From Psychrobacter immobilis (lineage in GTDB: Bacteria; Pseudomonadota; Gammaproteobacteria; Pseudomonadales; Moraxellaceae): 64,000 nucleotides of DNA. The notes beneath the pieces are model-generated. The model ran no database searches. It was not told where the DNA came from and was given only the letters and a program-made list of their open reading frames with translations. The DNA is taken from the NCBI RefSeq assembly GCF_904846065.1, contig NZ_CAJGZV010000001.1, positions 2,852,001 through 2,916,000 of the forward strand. Reading direction: 5' to 3'. A program made the position numbers and the translations under genes. This document shows, in pieces, positions 32,713 through 42,096 of this stretch (positions are counted from its first letter, which is position 1; every line of letters starts with the position of its first letter).

Positions 32713-34038
32713 CTAAGCCGAGGCTAATGCTTGCGCAAGATCCGCTTTGATATCTTCGATGTGCTCGATACCAATTGATAAACGAACCATATCAGTACTT
32801 ACACCTGCATTTTCGAGCTCTTGCTCATTGAGCTGGCGATGGGTCGTTGTCGCTGGATGACAGGCTAGTGATTTGGCATCACCGATATTGACCAAACGAG
32901 TAATCAGCTGCAGCGCATCGATAAAGCGCGCACCTGCTTCCAAGCCACCTTTTACCCCAAAGGTCAAAATAGCAGATGGCGTGCCTTTCATATACTTCTT
33001 AGCAAGCTCATGCTCAGGATGATCCGGTAAACCCGCATACTTTACCCAAGCAACCTTGTCATGGTCACGCAGATATTCCGCAACGGCTTGCGCGTTCTGT
33101 ACATGGCGCTCCATACGTAGACTCAATGTCTCCATACCCTGCAAAATACCAAAAGCATTGAGCGGGCTAAGTGCCGCGCCAGTATTACGCAGCGGTGCCA
33201 CACGAGCACGAGCGATAAAGGCTGCTGCACCGACATCTTTGACAAAGTTCACACCGTGATAACTATGATCTGGCGTGTTCAATAAGGGAAAACGCTCAGG
33301 ATAGTCGCCCCATGCGAATTTACCACTATCGACAATCGCCCCACCAATCGACGTACCCGTACCACTCATATATTTGGTCAATGAATGAATCACGATATCC
33401 GCACCAAACTCAAAAGGACGACATAATGCAGGCGTGGCAACCGTACTATCAATCACGACTGGCACACCATATTCATGTGCGATATCACTCAGCGCTTGAA
33501 TATCAACGATGTTACCTAATGGATTACCGATACTTTCTGCAAAGACCATCTTAGTCTTATCATCAATCAAATCACGAATCGCCTCAGGATTTTTGTGATC
33601 AAAAAAGCGGACTTCTATACCTTGACGCGGCAACGCATGGGCAAACAAATTGTAAGTACCACCATACAAGGTCGACACAGCAACGATATTGTCACCCGCC
33701 TCACAGATGGTTTGAATCGCATAAGTGATGGCTGCCATGCCAGATGCTACGGCAAGCGCACCGATACCGCCTTCGAGCGCCGCGACGCGCTCCTCCAACA
33801 CGGCATTGGTCGGGTTCATGATACGGGTATAGATATTGCCTGCAACTTTTAGATCAAACAAATCAGCACCATGCTGAGTGTTATCAAAGGCGTACGAGCT
33901 AGTGTGATAAATAGGCACTGCGACCGCTTTGGTCGTTGGCTCAACGCTATAACCGGCATGAATCGCCAAGGTTTCAAGACGTTGAGGCGTCTCTGATTTT
34001 TGGGCTGTTTGCTGGGCTGCTTGTTCGTCACTCATCAT
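32713..34038 (-). CDS. metY: O-acetylhomoserine sulfhydrylase/aminocarboxypropyltransferase
   Basis: Cys/Met-metabolism PLP enzyme that makes homocysteine from O-acetylhomoserine and sulfide (direct sulfhydrylation). The 441-aa protein has IHAGYSVEPTTKAVAVPIYH, TRIMNPTNAVLEERVAALEGG, ASGMAAITYAI, SIGNPLGNIVDI and the PLP lysine K222 in IHSLTKYMSGTG. Length above 420 aa and the ESIGNP motif favour the MetY group over MetB/MetC. The second ATG (34035) is better spaced from AAGGA than the first. I see no SAM riboswitch fold upstream. Confidence 0.93.
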   Translation of the reverse strand: MMSDEQAAQQTAQKSETPQRLETLAIHAGYSVEPTTKAVAVPIYHTSSYAFDNTQHGADLFDLKVAGNIYTRIMNPTNAVLEERVAALEGGIGALAVASGMAAITYAIQTICEAGDNIVAVSTLYGGTYNLFAHALPRQGIEVRFFDHKNPEAIRDLIDDKTKMVFAESIGNPLGNIVDIQALSDIAHEYGVPVVIDSTVATPALCRPFEFGADIVIHSLTKYMSGTGTSIGGAIVDSGKFAWGDYPERFPLLNTPDHSYHGVNFVKDVGAAAFIARARVAPLRNTGAALSPLNAFGILQGMETLSLRMERHVQNAQAVAEYLRDHDKVAWVKYAGLPDHPEHELAKKYMKGTPSAILTFGVKGGLEAGARFIDALQLITRLVNIGDAKSLACHPATTTHRQLNEQELENAGVSTDMVRLSIGIEHIEDIKADLAQALASA

Positions 34039-34154
34039 ATATTCCTTTATTTCGATAAAAGTTATTAATCAATACATGACTAATCAACAAATTATTAATC
34101 AACAATATGTCACTGAAAATTCAGCTAAAAAACAATCTACCAAATCATAGCAAT

Positions 34155-34188
34155 AAAAAAAGCCAAGTTCATCAAAACTTGGCTTTTT
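34155..34188 (-). terminator. Terminator of nfuA
   Basis: AAAAAAGCCAAGTT and ACTTGGCTTTTT form an 11-12-bp stem with a 7-nt loop and A/T tracts on both sides. It lies 54 nt after the nfuA stop on the minus strand, between nfuA and metY. Confidence 0.9.
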
Positions 34189-34241
34189 AATTAAAATAAC
34201 TCTTCAGACATTAATTAACGCTTTGGCTTTTACTGAGATTT

Positions 34242-34925
34242 CTATTTATAGTAAGCGTTTTCGGTACGGGTATGATCGGTTTCATCAATCACTTGGGTCA
34301 GCTCTGGAATTTGTTGTTTCAGCTGCACTTCAACGCCTTGACGTAAGGTCATATCAACGGCTGAACAGCCTTGGCAACCACCACCAAACTTCAATACCGC
34401 AGTCAGACCAACGCCTTCTTCATCAATCAGTTCAAGCAGTTGTACGTCGCCACCATGCGCCGCTAAGCCGGGATTAATCTCTGACTGCAATACGTAGTTG
34501 ATACGCTCTTCGACACTGGCATCCGCACCCACTTTAGGTACTTTAGAATTTGGCGCGCGGAAGGTCAGCTGACCACCAAAACGGTCTTTATTATAATCAA
34601 TCACCGCATCTTCTAAATAAGGAACAGACGCCGCTTCGATAAAGGCAGAAAAGCTTTCATACGTAAAACGCAGGTCAGCGCTATCCTCTTCGCCCGGTTG
34701 GTTATAAGCCATACAGCACTCTGCACGCGGCGTACCTGGATGCTCAACGAAAATACGCACGCCGATACCATCGGTATCCTGCTTGGATAACAAATCTGCT
34801 AAGTAGCTTTGGGCTGACTCAGTAATAGTAATATTGCTCTTTGCTACAGTTTGCTCAGTATCTAGCGCTGATTCATAGTCTGCTGACTGGTCTAGTTGGC
34901 TCTCAGCTTGGTTGTGCTCACTCAT
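34242..34925 (-). CDS. nfuA: Fe-S biogenesis protein NfuA
   Basis: Iron-sulfur cluster carrier. The 227-aa protein has a degenerate A-type domain (about residues 30-125, [29 protein letters not shown]) followed by a Nfu domain with the cluster-binding CxxC at C184-C187 ([14 protein letters not shown]). This two-domain build is NfuA. A polar N-terminal extension of about 28 residues precedes the A-type domain. It stands alone, opposite a plus-strand region. Confidence 0.96.
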   Translation of the reverse strand: MSEHNQAESQLDQSADYESALDTEQTVAKSNITITESAQSYLADLLSKQDTDGIGVRIFVEHPGTPRAECCMAYNQPGEEDSADLRFTYESFSAFIEAASVPYLEDAVIDYNKDRFGGQLTFRAPNSKVPKVGADASVEERINYVLQSEINPGLAAHGGDVQLLELIDEEGVGLTAVLKFGGGCQGCSAVDMTLRQGVEVQLKQQIPELTQVIDETDHTRTENAYYK

Positions 34926-35453
34926 AATATGTCCTATGCGTTATGACACAAACGCTATATCTGTCATGGCTACTGTGTCGTGAATTTAAAATTAGGTAGC
35001 GGGTATAAGTTATGCGGGTTATCAATCATTACGGTCTGTTGTCTTAAAATGCGGACTGCCGTTGTTATAACATTTTGCTCAATTTATAGCAGCTATTATA
35101 ACGTACTCAGACGACAATTCCGACTGCGCTACTGTGAATTAAACCAAAATGCTCATAAATGACTGCTATCGGTTTTATCAATGCTTTATTAACAATGACG
35201 AAATAGACACGACAAATAGCGCTTATCTAATGATTGATATATCCCCTACTATATAAAGACAGCAACCGTGATTATCAAGCACCCAGAACACTAACTAACC
35301 ACCTACTTTCTTCCGAATACTACGGCATGTCTAACACTGTGTGAGACCATACAACCAAAGCACTTATCATGCTTACTATTTTCTAGCGCTAGTTTTAGAT
35401 CTATTTACAAGGTAAAGTGTATTGTCATAAATACCTTTTTATAGGTTTACTTA
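34926..35453. other. Gene-poor stretch upstream of a small membrane-protein ORF
   Basis: 528 bp with no ORF I can support. A short ORF at 34980-35162 lacks a ribosome site and family features. I see no tRNA, strong inverted repeat or clean promoter. The end near 35420-35450 contains TTGTCA and an AT-rich run that could serve the next ORF. Confidence 0.4.
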
Positions 35454-35747
35454 TTGATTATTATATTAGGCATTCTTGTTGCCCTTATTATAGTCGTCGC
35501 GCTTTTAGTGCCGGAGGGTGTTGACTATACCAAAGCTGTAAAAGAAATTATGTCTCGCTATATCAAAATTCATGTAGCGTTGGTATTTTTTCGTAATCCA
35601 TTACTCCAGTTGATATTCTTTTATATTGACTATAGAGATCGCTTAGATATCGAAGAAAAGAGGATGTTCAAACGTTATTTTATAACGCAATTTTTTAGCA
35701 TCTTTATATTTATTACTATAATTTTCATTGTTAAACATTACATTTAA
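35454..35747 (+). CDS. Small hypothetical membrane protein
   Basis: 97 codons starting at TTG with AGGT nine bases upstream. A hydrophobic helix covers residues 1-19 (IIILGILVALIIVVALLVP) and a second covers about 77-94 (FFSIFIFITIIFIV); a loop-rich middle contains charged DYRDRLDIEEKRMFKRY. Codon use looks coding although AT-rich. I recognise no family. It lies 37 bp upstream of an alpha/beta hydrolase gene on the same strand and may be cotranscribed with it. Confidence 0.5.
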   Translation: MIIILGILVALIIVVALLVPEGVDYTKAVKEIMSRYIKIHVALVFFRNPLLQLIFFYIDYRDRLDIEEKRMFKRYFITQFFSIFIFITIIFIVKHYI

Positions 35748-35784
35748 GCTAGCAGAAATTTCATATTTTAGTTGAATCAATCTT

Positions 35785-36744
35785 ATGATGACGCAAACAG
35801 TGAATCTAGTAACGACCAAAGACGACGAACAAGTAGCCGTTTGGAAGATTGTGGATAATACAAAAGACGAAACAAAGAGCGATACCCTTACCACCAATAC
35901 CTTTGCCATAAAAGCGCAAAACATATTTTTGACGCACGGCACGTTTTCGGACAAACAAACCTGTTTGAAAATCGCTGAGTATCTAGCCCGCCTCGGTCAT
36001 CATTGCTACATCATGGAATGGCGCGGTCATGGCGCAAGCTCAATACCCAAAGAAAAATTCAATTTCGAAACGGTTGCAACCTATGACTATGAAGCGACTT
36101 TTCGCTATCTTTTTGAGGAATTAAAACTCGATAATCTACATTGCGTCACCCATAGCGGCGGCGGGGTTGGCTTAACGATGTTTTTGATCCAGCATCCCTG
36201 CTATATCGATAAGATTAATAGCGCCAGCATGTTTGCCTGCCAAGCTTATGGCGCTGCAATAAATCCGATAAATCATACTAAAATTCTTGTAGCAAAATTA
36301 TTCACGCGGCTGGTTGGTTACATCCCTGCTAAAAAAATTAAGCTAGGGCCTATTAACGAAAGCTATCATATGATGAACCAGTGGTATGACTGGAATCTAC
36401 AAAAAAACTTTAACAGCAGTTTTCTTAAGCAACGTACATTTAATACAGCCAGCATGGATACATACGCCGCTGATGATGCACCTTTAGACTACCGGCAACA
36501 GATGCCAAAAATCACGATACCCATCTATGCTATCAGCGCAAAAGGCGACAATTTCATCTCCCCTACTCGTGGTTGTCAGCTGTTTTTTGAACCCTTTAAA
36601 AACCCTGCCAATATTTTTCGAGAATACTCGCTCAGCCATGGGGATTTGGACGATTATACGCACAGCCGCATTATGATCAGTCGTAACGCCGCCCACGAAA
36701 TTTGGCCAACAGTTACCGCGTGGATTGAGCAGCATGCCCGTTAA
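35785..36744 (+). CDS. Alpha/beta hydrolase
   Basis: A 319-aa alpha/beta-hydrolase. HGTFSD (51-56) is the oxyanion region; MEWRGHGASS follows the second strand; the nucleophile elbow is VTHSGGG with Ser124, so the first Gly of GxSxG is replaced by Thr. AKGDNFISP likely supplies the acid, and the His may be in LSHGDLDDYTHSR. There is no signal peptide. The start is one of two adjacent ATGs without a good ribosome site. The substrate is unknown; the layout resembles serine hydrolases of the lysophospholipase/esterase kind. Confidence 0.82.
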   Translation: MMTQTVNLVTTKDDEQVAVWKIVDNTKDETKSDTLTTNTFAIKAQNIFLTHGTFSDKQTCLKIAEYLARLGHHCYIMEWRGHGASSIPKEKFNFETVATYDYEATFRYLFEELKLDNLHCVTHSGGGVGLTMFLIQHPCYIDKINSASMFACQAYGAAINPINHTKILVAKLFTRLVGYIPAKKIKLGPINESYHMMNQWYDWNLQKNFNSSFLKQRTFNTASMDTYAADDAPLDYRQQMPKITIPIYAISAKGDNFISPTRGCQLFFEPFKNPANIFREYSLSHGDLDDYTHSRIMISRNAAHEIWPTVTAWIEQHAR

Positions 36745-36921
36745 AATAGCGGTGCGGTTGTAGCCTAACTACAGCATGGTACGGACTATAATCAGAAACC
36801 GCACACCTCTAAACATCTTTATACTTGTCAGCGAGTGATGGGCTGTGTCAGTATTGGCGTCATTACTTTTTACTCAATAAATTTTAACCAATGAAATATC
36901 CGTAGTAGGAAAGTGGCGTAT

Positions 36922-37971
36922 ATGAGCGAATCATCAGAGCAAAGTTCAGCTAAAGAAAACAAACACTATCGTTATTTGGTTTTTATCGGGCGTTTCCAGC
37001 CCTTCCATCGTGGACATAAGGCGGTCATCGACGAAGCATTAAAGCGTGCTGATAATGTCATTATGTTGATCGGCTCTGCTAACTTACCGCGTAGTTTACG
37101 CAATCCCTTTAGCGTCGCTGAGCGTGCTGCCATGATTAAAGGCGCGTATTCAGCAACAGAAGCAGCACGTATTCACTGCGTTGCTCTAGATGATGCACTC
37201 TACAACGACACGCGCTGGCTACAGTACGTGCAAGCAGGCGTGAAGTCTGTCACTGGTGATTTGCAAACTGATATCGGCTTGATTGGTCATTCCAAAGACA
37301 GCTCCTCGTATTATTTATCGCTATTCCCCAATTGGGCGTCCGTCTCAGTACCGAGCTATCACAATCTATCCGCCACCCCGATTCGTGATAGCTATCTAAT
37401 GGGCGCGACCCCGACTCCTGAACGCACGCCTGAGTCGACGCGCAAAGTTCTGAACGATTTCAAAAAAACAGACGAATATCAAAATCTGCACGAAGAAGCG
37501 GACTTTATTGATAAATATAAAAGACAGTGGGAATCAGCGCCTTATCCACCAACCTTTATGACAGCAGATGCCCTAATTGTCCAGTCAGGACATATTCTAT
37601 TGGTTGAGCGCCGCAGCATGCCAGGGCGTGGACTTTGGGCATTACCAGGCGGCTTTTTAAATCCAAAAGAGACCTTATTCGATGCCTGTATCCGTGAGCT
37701 ACGTGAGGAGACTCGCCTAAAAGTCCCTGAGCCAGTATTGCGCGGCTCTTGTCATAGTCAGCATACCTTTGATGACCCATATCGCTCAGCACGTGGTCGG
37801 ACGATTACCCAAGCCTTTTATTTTCAACTTAAAAATGACCCAAAAGGCTTGCCAAAAGTTAAAGGCGGCGACGATGCAGCCACGGCTTTTTGGCTACCAC
37901 TCGCTGAGCTTGACGCCACCATGATGTTTGAAGACCATTATGCAATTATTACTAAAATGGTTGGTTTGTAG
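36922..37971 (+). CDS. nadM: Bifunctional NMN adenylyltransferase / Nudix hydrolase
   Basis: Makes NAD from NMN and ATP (N-terminal domain) and probably hydrolyses ADP-ribose (C-terminal Nudix domain). The nucleotidyltransferase motif HRGH (29-32) lies in FIGRFQPFHRGHKAV, and the second ATP motif is LSATPIRDS. The Nudix box spans residues 244-266 (GGFLNPKE then REL-REE). I chose the ATG at 36922 over an in-frame GTG nine bases upstream because AGGAA is well spaced only for the ATG. nadV and an SGNH hydrolase follow on the same strand. Confidence 0.95.
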   Translation: MSESSEQSSAKENKHYRYLVFIGRFQPFHRGHKAVIDEALKRADNVIMLIGSANLPRSLRNPFSVAERAAMIKGAYSATEAARIHCVALDDALYNDTRWLQYVQAGVKSVTGDLQTDIGLIGHSKDSSSYYLSLFPNWASVSVPSYHNLSATPIRDSYLMGATPTPERTPESTRKVLNDFKKTDEYQNLHEEADFIDKYKRQWESAPYPPTFMTADALIVQSGHILLVERRSMPGRGLWALPGGFLNPKETLFDACIRELREETRLKVPEPVLRGSCHSQHTFDDPYRSARGRTITQAFYFQLKNDPKGLPKVKGGDDAATAFWLPLAELDATMMFEDHYAIITKMVGL

Positions 37972-38104
37972 GATTTTATCAGACGATTATCCGATTTTTC
38001 ATTAACAATTTTCCACGCCCAAGCTGATAGACAGCAAGGGCTAACCGCCGTAACTGTTCTTTCATTAACGCAGCTACGGCATCTCAAAGCAGAGGAGTTC
38101 TGTG

Positions 38105-39502
38105 ATGTATACCAGCAATTTAAACAATTTAATTCTAAATAGCGACAGCTACAAAACCTCACATTGGGTGCAATACCCAAAAGGTAGTGAGTATCTGTCC
38201 AGCTATATTGAGGCGCGTAAAGGCGACTACGATGTGGTGTTCTTTGGCTTGCAAGCCTTTATTAAAGAATATCTAAGCACGCCAATCACTCATCAAGACA
38301 TTGATGAAGCCGAAATGGTCATTCAAGCACATGGTTTAACCTTTAACCGTGCTGGCTGGGAGCGTTTGGTTGATAAACATGGCGGCTACATGCCACTGCG
38401 CATCGAAGCCATACCTGAAGGCAGCATCGTACCAGTATCCAATGTGGTCTGCCAAGTTATCAATACCGATCCAGAGTTTTATTGGCTGCCAAGCTATATC
38501 GAGACTGCTTTGCTTCGTGCCATTTGGTATCCATCAACCGTCGCTAGTGTCTCGCATTACTGCAAAGGCATCATTCGTCAAGCGTTAGAAAAATCAGCGG
38601 ACAATACCGAATCACTCACTTTTCTTTTACATGATTTCGGCTCGCGCGGAGCATCTAGTCAAGAGTCTGTCGCGCTCGGCAGCCTAGCGCATTTGGTGAA
38701 CTTTGCTGGAACCGATTCGATGACAGCGTTGGTGGCTGCCAGCCGCTGGTATCACATGGATAAGGACATGCCAGCGTTTTCTATTCCTGCCGCTGAGCAT
38801 AGCACCATGACCGCGTGGGGTCGTGACGGCGAAACCGCTGCTTTTGCCAATATGATTGCGCAGTTTGGCGGCGCTGGTAAAAGCTTCTCAGTGGTCTCTG
38901 ACAGCTATGACTTATGGAACGCCATCGATAATATCTGGGGCGGCAGCTTAAAAGATGATGTGAAAAATATGGGCGGGACTTTGGTTATCCGACCCGATAG
39001 TGGTGAGCCTGCCAAAGTGGTTCGCGAAGCCTTAGAGCGCTTGGCAGTAAAATTTGGAACGACGATTAATAGTAAAGGCTATAAAGTGCTGCCTGATTAT
39101 GTACGTGTCATCCAAGGGGATGGCATCAGCCCACAAAGCTTAACTAAGATCATTGAAGTGATCATGAAAGCAGGCTTTAGCGCAGATAATGTAACATTTG
39201 GTATGGGCGGTGGTCTATTACAACAAGTCAACCGCGACACCATGAGCTGGGCGATGAAAGCCAGCGCTATCTCTATCGATGGCACATGGACAGACATCTA
39301 TAAAGACCCCATTACCAGCCGCTCTAAACGCTCAAAGAAGGGACGTTTGGCGCTGGTCAAAAACAGCAATGGACAGCTAAAAACCATCAAGGCTGAAGAC
39401 CTATCTGCAGACGCAGATAACCTACTGCGTGATATTTATGTCGATGGTAAATTATTAATTGAAGACAATCTCACCACTATTCGGGAGCGTGCAGGATGGT
39501 AG
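38105..39502 (+). CDS. nadV: Nicotinamide phosphoribosyltransferase
   Basis: Converts nicotinamide and PRPP to NMN, which NadM then adenylates to NAD: a two-step salvage route that bypasses deamidation. The 465-aa protein has NSDSYKTSHWVQYPKG, TFLLHDFGSRGASSQESV, IPAAEHSTMTAWGRDGE, SDSYDLWNAI, VIRPDSGEP and FGMGGGLLQQVNRDT, all typical of NAMPT/NadV. GAGGAG is seven bases before the ATG at 38105 (a GTG precedes it directly). An imperfect hairpin occupies much of the 133-bp gap after nadM. Confidence 0.97.
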   Translation: MYTSNLNNLILNSDSYKTSHWVQYPKGSEYLSSYIEARKGDYDVVFFGLQAFIKEYLSTPITHQDIDEAEMVIQAHGLTFNRAGWERLVDKHGGYMPLRIEAIPEGSIVPVSNVVCQVINTDPEFYWLPSYIETALLRAIWYPSTVASVSHYCKGIIRQALEKSADNTESLTFLLHDFGSRGASSQESVALGSLAHLVNFAGTDSMTALVAASRWYHMDKDMPAFSIPAAEHSTMTAWGRDGETAAFANMIAQFGGAGKSFSVVSDSYDLWNAIDNIWGGSLKDDVKNMGGTLVIRPDSGEPAKVVREALERLAVKFGTTINSKGYKVLPDYVRVIQGDGISPQSLTKIIEVIMKAGFSADNVTFGMGGGLLQQVNRDTMSWAMKASAISIDGTWTDIYKDPITSRSKRSKKGRLALVKNSNGQLKTIKAEDLSADADNLLRDIYVDGKLLIEDNLTTIRERAGW

Positions 39503-39506
39503 CAAT

Positions 39507-40355
39507 ATGATAAATAGCAATAAAATCGCCTCGGTGGCAAGAGATGTACTGCTTGCTCCTATTTATCTTTATCAAGGGCGCAAAATTAAGCGTGATACGG
39601 TACGTCTACCTGAGCCAAATGGTGAAAGGCACGGGCAAGTTCAATTAAATGACACGATTGAATCGCTAAAGGAAGCGCACAAGCGGACATTAAATCTAAT
39701 GGTCGTTGGCGATTCGGCGGCGGCTGGCGTCGGTAGTGAGACGCAGCAAGAAGCGCTTGTCGGTAACTTAATTCCTGTTTTGACGCAGCAGTTTGCTATC
39801 CAAAATCAGTTTGATATACTGAACTGGTCATTGCAAGCGACAACGGGGCATACCAGCTTTGATATCTTGCGTAGGCTTTATGTTCTACTCGCGCCTAGCC
39901 AGCCTGTTGATGTGATGGTGCTGAGTGTCGGCGTCAACGACACCACCTCTAAAGTATCGGTGGATAAATGGCAACAGCAAATTGAAAATATCATTGCTAT
40001 CGCTCAGCGTAAATTTGGTGTGCGAGAGTTGATTTTTTTAAGCCTGCCGCCGATGGCACAGATGCCTGCGATACCTGCCCCGCTAAGTAACTTTGTGGGT
40101 GCTAAAGCCTCTATCCTTGATAAGACATTGCAGCAAGTTTGCGCCGCTCATGATAGTGTCACCTACATGGCCACTGACTTTCCACGAATGATAGCAGAGC
40201 ATTCGAACGGTACTCCAATCGATATCAAAGTGATGTTTGCCAGTGACGGTTTTCATCCTAGCAGCCTCATGTATGGCTATTGGGCGCAGCAACTGTCAGA
40301 GTTGATTATACAGTTACTGAACCCTTCCCCTTCCGATGCTGAGTTGACTGATTAA
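39507..40355 (+). CDS. SGNH/GDSL-family hydrolase
   Basis: A 282-aa SGNH-fold esterase/lipase. Block I is MVVGDSAAAGVGS (Ser70), block III is VLSVGVNDTT (Asn144) and block V is SDGFHPSS (Asp247, His250). I see no clear signal peptide, only a moderately hydrophobic N-terminus, so it may be cytoplasmic or membrane-associated. It starts 4 bp after nadV with AGGA upstream, so it belongs to the nadM-nadV operon; an upstream in-frame start would overlap nadV by 44 bp. A link to NAD salvage is suggested only by this position. Confidence 0.88.
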   Translation: MINSNKIASVARDVLLAPIYLYQGRKIKRDTVRLPEPNGERHGQVQLNDTIESLKEAHKRTLNLMVVGDSAAAGVGSETQQEALVGNLIPVLTQQFAIQNQFDILNWSLQATTGHTSFDILRRLYVLLAPSQPVDVMVLSVGVNDTTSKVSVDKWQQQIENIIAIAQRKFGVRELIFLSLPPMAQMPAIPAPLSNFVGAKASILDKTLQQVCAAHDSVTYMATDFPRMIAEHSNGTPIDIKVMFASDGFHPSSLMYGYWAQQLSELIIQLLNPSPSDAELTD

Positions 40356-40389
40356 GAACCATTGAGGCGTTACTTCTAAAAACTTAAAC

Positions 40390-40422
40390 AAAAAAAACCG
40401 CTGAATAGTCAGCGGTTTTTTT
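40390..40422. terminator. Bidirectional terminator between the SGNH gene and rpmE2
   Basis: AAAAAAACCGCTGA pairs perfectly with TCAGCGGTTTTTTT around a 4-nt loop (ATAG). It is convergent for the nadM operon and rpmE2. Confidence 0.93.
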
Positions 40423-40495
40423 ATGTTCTTAATACTATAACTGTGCATGTTTGAGAAAACACATGCTCAAAATAATATCACGCAATAGGTGTGAA

Positions 40496-40777
40496 TTATT
40501 CTGCAGCGTCAGTATCAGCAGCTTTCTTACGGCCACCAAATGCACCAAAGCGTTTGTTGAAGCTAGCAACACGACCTTCAGTAGAAGTTTTGCGTTGTTC
40601 GCCAGTATAGAATGGATGCGACGCACTTGAGATATCAAGTGGGTAGTATGGATATTCTGACCCTTCGTATTCACGAGTGGTTTTGGTTTTAACGGTTGAA
40701 CGAGTTAAGAAAAACACGTCAGCGTTAGTGTCATGGAACAAAACTTCTTGGTAATTAGGATGGATATCTTTACGCAT
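40496..40777 (-). CDS. rpmE2: 50S ribosomal protein L31, type B (zinc-independent)
   Basis: A 93-aa L31 with [38 protein letters not shown] and [12 protein letters not shown]. It contains no cysteine at all, so it is the type B paralogue without the CxxC zinc site. In many bacteria such genes are derepressed by Zur under zinc starvation; I do not see a convincing Zur box upstream, so here it may be the housekeeping form. A polar Ala/Asp tail ends the protein. Confidence 0.97.
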   Translation of the reverse strand: MRKDIHPNYQEVLFHDTNADVFFLTRSTVKTKTTREYEGSEYPYYPLDISSASHPFYTGEQRKTSTEGRVASFNKRFGAFGGRKKAADTDAAE

Positions 40778-41243
40778 AATAAACTCTCTATGTCCGATGT
40801 ATGTATAGCACTCTTGAACACCATCTTAGACGATGTGTCAAACAAGTCATGACATACGTAACTGAGGCACTAAGGACATTGATAAGTATGGCAGCTGCGT
40901 CACTGGCTTATTCCAGCACCCAACACCATTCCTCTGCTCACTTAGCCTTTCCCCAGCGGGAAAATCAAACCGCGATTTTAACGGTTTTTATCGCTAGACG
41001 CAAGCAGCAGTTGTGAGTGATATATGTGATAAGTTGTCACCAAAATCTCTATTTTGTTGAGAGGGATACGGTATGTTAGTATAATATTAAATTAATTAAA
41101 ATAACCAATATACATTTTAAGTTTAGATTTATTTAATAATTTATTTTTGATATTCATCATTTGTTAATGATGATGGATACCGTCTTATTTCGCCTCATTA
41201 ATCAAGCACCCACTATTTATAAACACTCAGTAAGGACAATATA
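40778..41243. other. Divergent region rpmE2/YceI gene
   Basis: 466 bp holding the promoter for the YceI gene (41057-41085) and presumably one for rpmE2. The 71-codon ORF at 40801-41016 has no ribosome site or family features and I do not accept it. The 3' part is strongly AT-rich. Confidence 0.5.
41057..41085 (+). promoter_or_regulatory. Sigma70-type promoter for the YceI gene
   Basis: TTGAGA (41057-41062), an exact 17-bp spacer and a perfect TATAAT (41080-41085). It implies a 5' untranslated leader of roughly 150 nt before the ATG at 41244. Confidence 0.7.
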
Positions 41244-41867
41244 ATGATAAATACTGTTATGAAGAATAGCGCAAAAGCCCTGCTTATCAGCTCAGCACTG
41301 GCACTCACCACTGTTGCAGGTGCGGCATTGCCTAATCAATGGCAATTAGACGACTCGCACACCCGTGTGGGATTTTCTGTCAATCATTTAGGGTTTTCGA
41401 CCACCATGGGTCATTTTAACGACGTCAAAGGGGTCGTTAATTACGATGTTAAAGCACCCAGTAAAACCAATATGAGCTTCACCATTGCAACCGATAGCAT
41501 TGACACCAATTGGGATGCACGTGATGAGCATTTAAAAAAGGCTGAATTTTTTAACGTCGCCAAATATCCAACCATGACCTTTAAATCAACCAGCGTAAAA
41601 TTTATAAACCCGCAACAAGCCAAGGTCACAGGTGACTTTACTATGCTGGGTCAAACCAAACCATTAACTTTGGATGTGACTTTGAATAAAATCGCCAACA
41701 GCCCTCTTACCAAAGAGCCAGTTATTGGCTTCCGTGCAACGGGTAATATTGATCGCGCAGCCTATGGTATGACAGCTTTCGCAGATGGCATTACCACCAA
41801 TGTCCCGATCCAAATCGATGGTGAGTTGATAGAGAAAAAAGCGCAAACCAACAAAAAATCTAAATAA
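41244..41867 (+). CDS. YceI-family periplasmic protein
   Basis: A 207-aa secreted lipocalin-like protein. Residues 1-28 form a signal peptide (hydrophobic ALLISSALALTTVAG, cleavage near AGA-ALP). The YceI domain follows with WQLDDSHTRVGFSVNHLGFS, KAEFFNVAKYPTMTFKS and GFRATGNIDRAAYGM. YceI relatives bind polyisoprenoid chains; the precise role in bacteria is unclear. The C-terminus ends in a Lys-rich stretch. AAGGA lies nine bases before the ATG. It is a single gene with a strong promoter and terminator. Confidence 0.93.
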   Translation: MINTVMKNSAKALLISSALALTTVAGAALPNQWQLDDSHTRVGFSVNHLGFSTTMGHFNDVKGVVNYDVKAPSKTNMSFTIATDSIDTNWDARDEHLKKAEFFNVAKYPTMTFKSTSVKFINPQQAKVTGDFTMLGQTKPLTLDVTLNKIANSPLTKEPVIGFRATGNIDRAAYGMTAFADGITTNVPIQIDGELIEKKAQTNKKSK

Positions 41868-41914
41868 TTCTAATTTTTAGCCAAGCACAAATCGCTACTT
41901 CCTCTACATACTCT

Positions 41915-41948
41915 AAAAAAAAGCAGCCATTATGATGGCTGCTTTTTT
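41915..41948 (+). terminator. Terminator of the YceI gene (copy 1 of a duplicated terminator)
   Basis: An A-run, AAGCAGCCAT, TATG loop, ATGGCTGCTT and a T-run. It is almost identical to the terminator at 43223-43254 (loop TACG instead of TATG). Confidence 0.93.
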
Positions 41949-42017
41949 GACAATAATGAATCAACTAACTCGACATTTATATATATTCAATAAATCGCAT
42001 AAATACTTCCCATTTGC

Positions 42018-42046
42018 TTGTTAACCTCAGTTTTTATTGTTATATT
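42018..42046 (+). promoter_or_regulatory. Sigma70-type promoter for the FemAB-like gene
   Basis: TTGTTA (42018-42023), a 17-bp spacer and TATATT (42041-42046), about 50 nt before the ATG at 42097. Confidence 0.55.
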
Positions 42047-42096
42047 CATATATACGGATTTACGAATATAAAACATAACACTGAGGGAGCAGAAAG

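Noticed and set aside
34039..34154. Possible SAM riboswitch upstream of metY
   Set aside because: The leader is short and AT-rich, with no paired helices or conserved core resembling any SAM riboswitch class.
34980..35162. 60-codon ORF after nfuA
   Set aside because: No ribosome site or recognisable feature; Cys-, Tyr- and Arg-rich product looks random.
40801..41016. 71-codon ORF upstream of the YceI gene
   Set aside because: No ribosome site, no domain, and it lies in a divergent promoter region.
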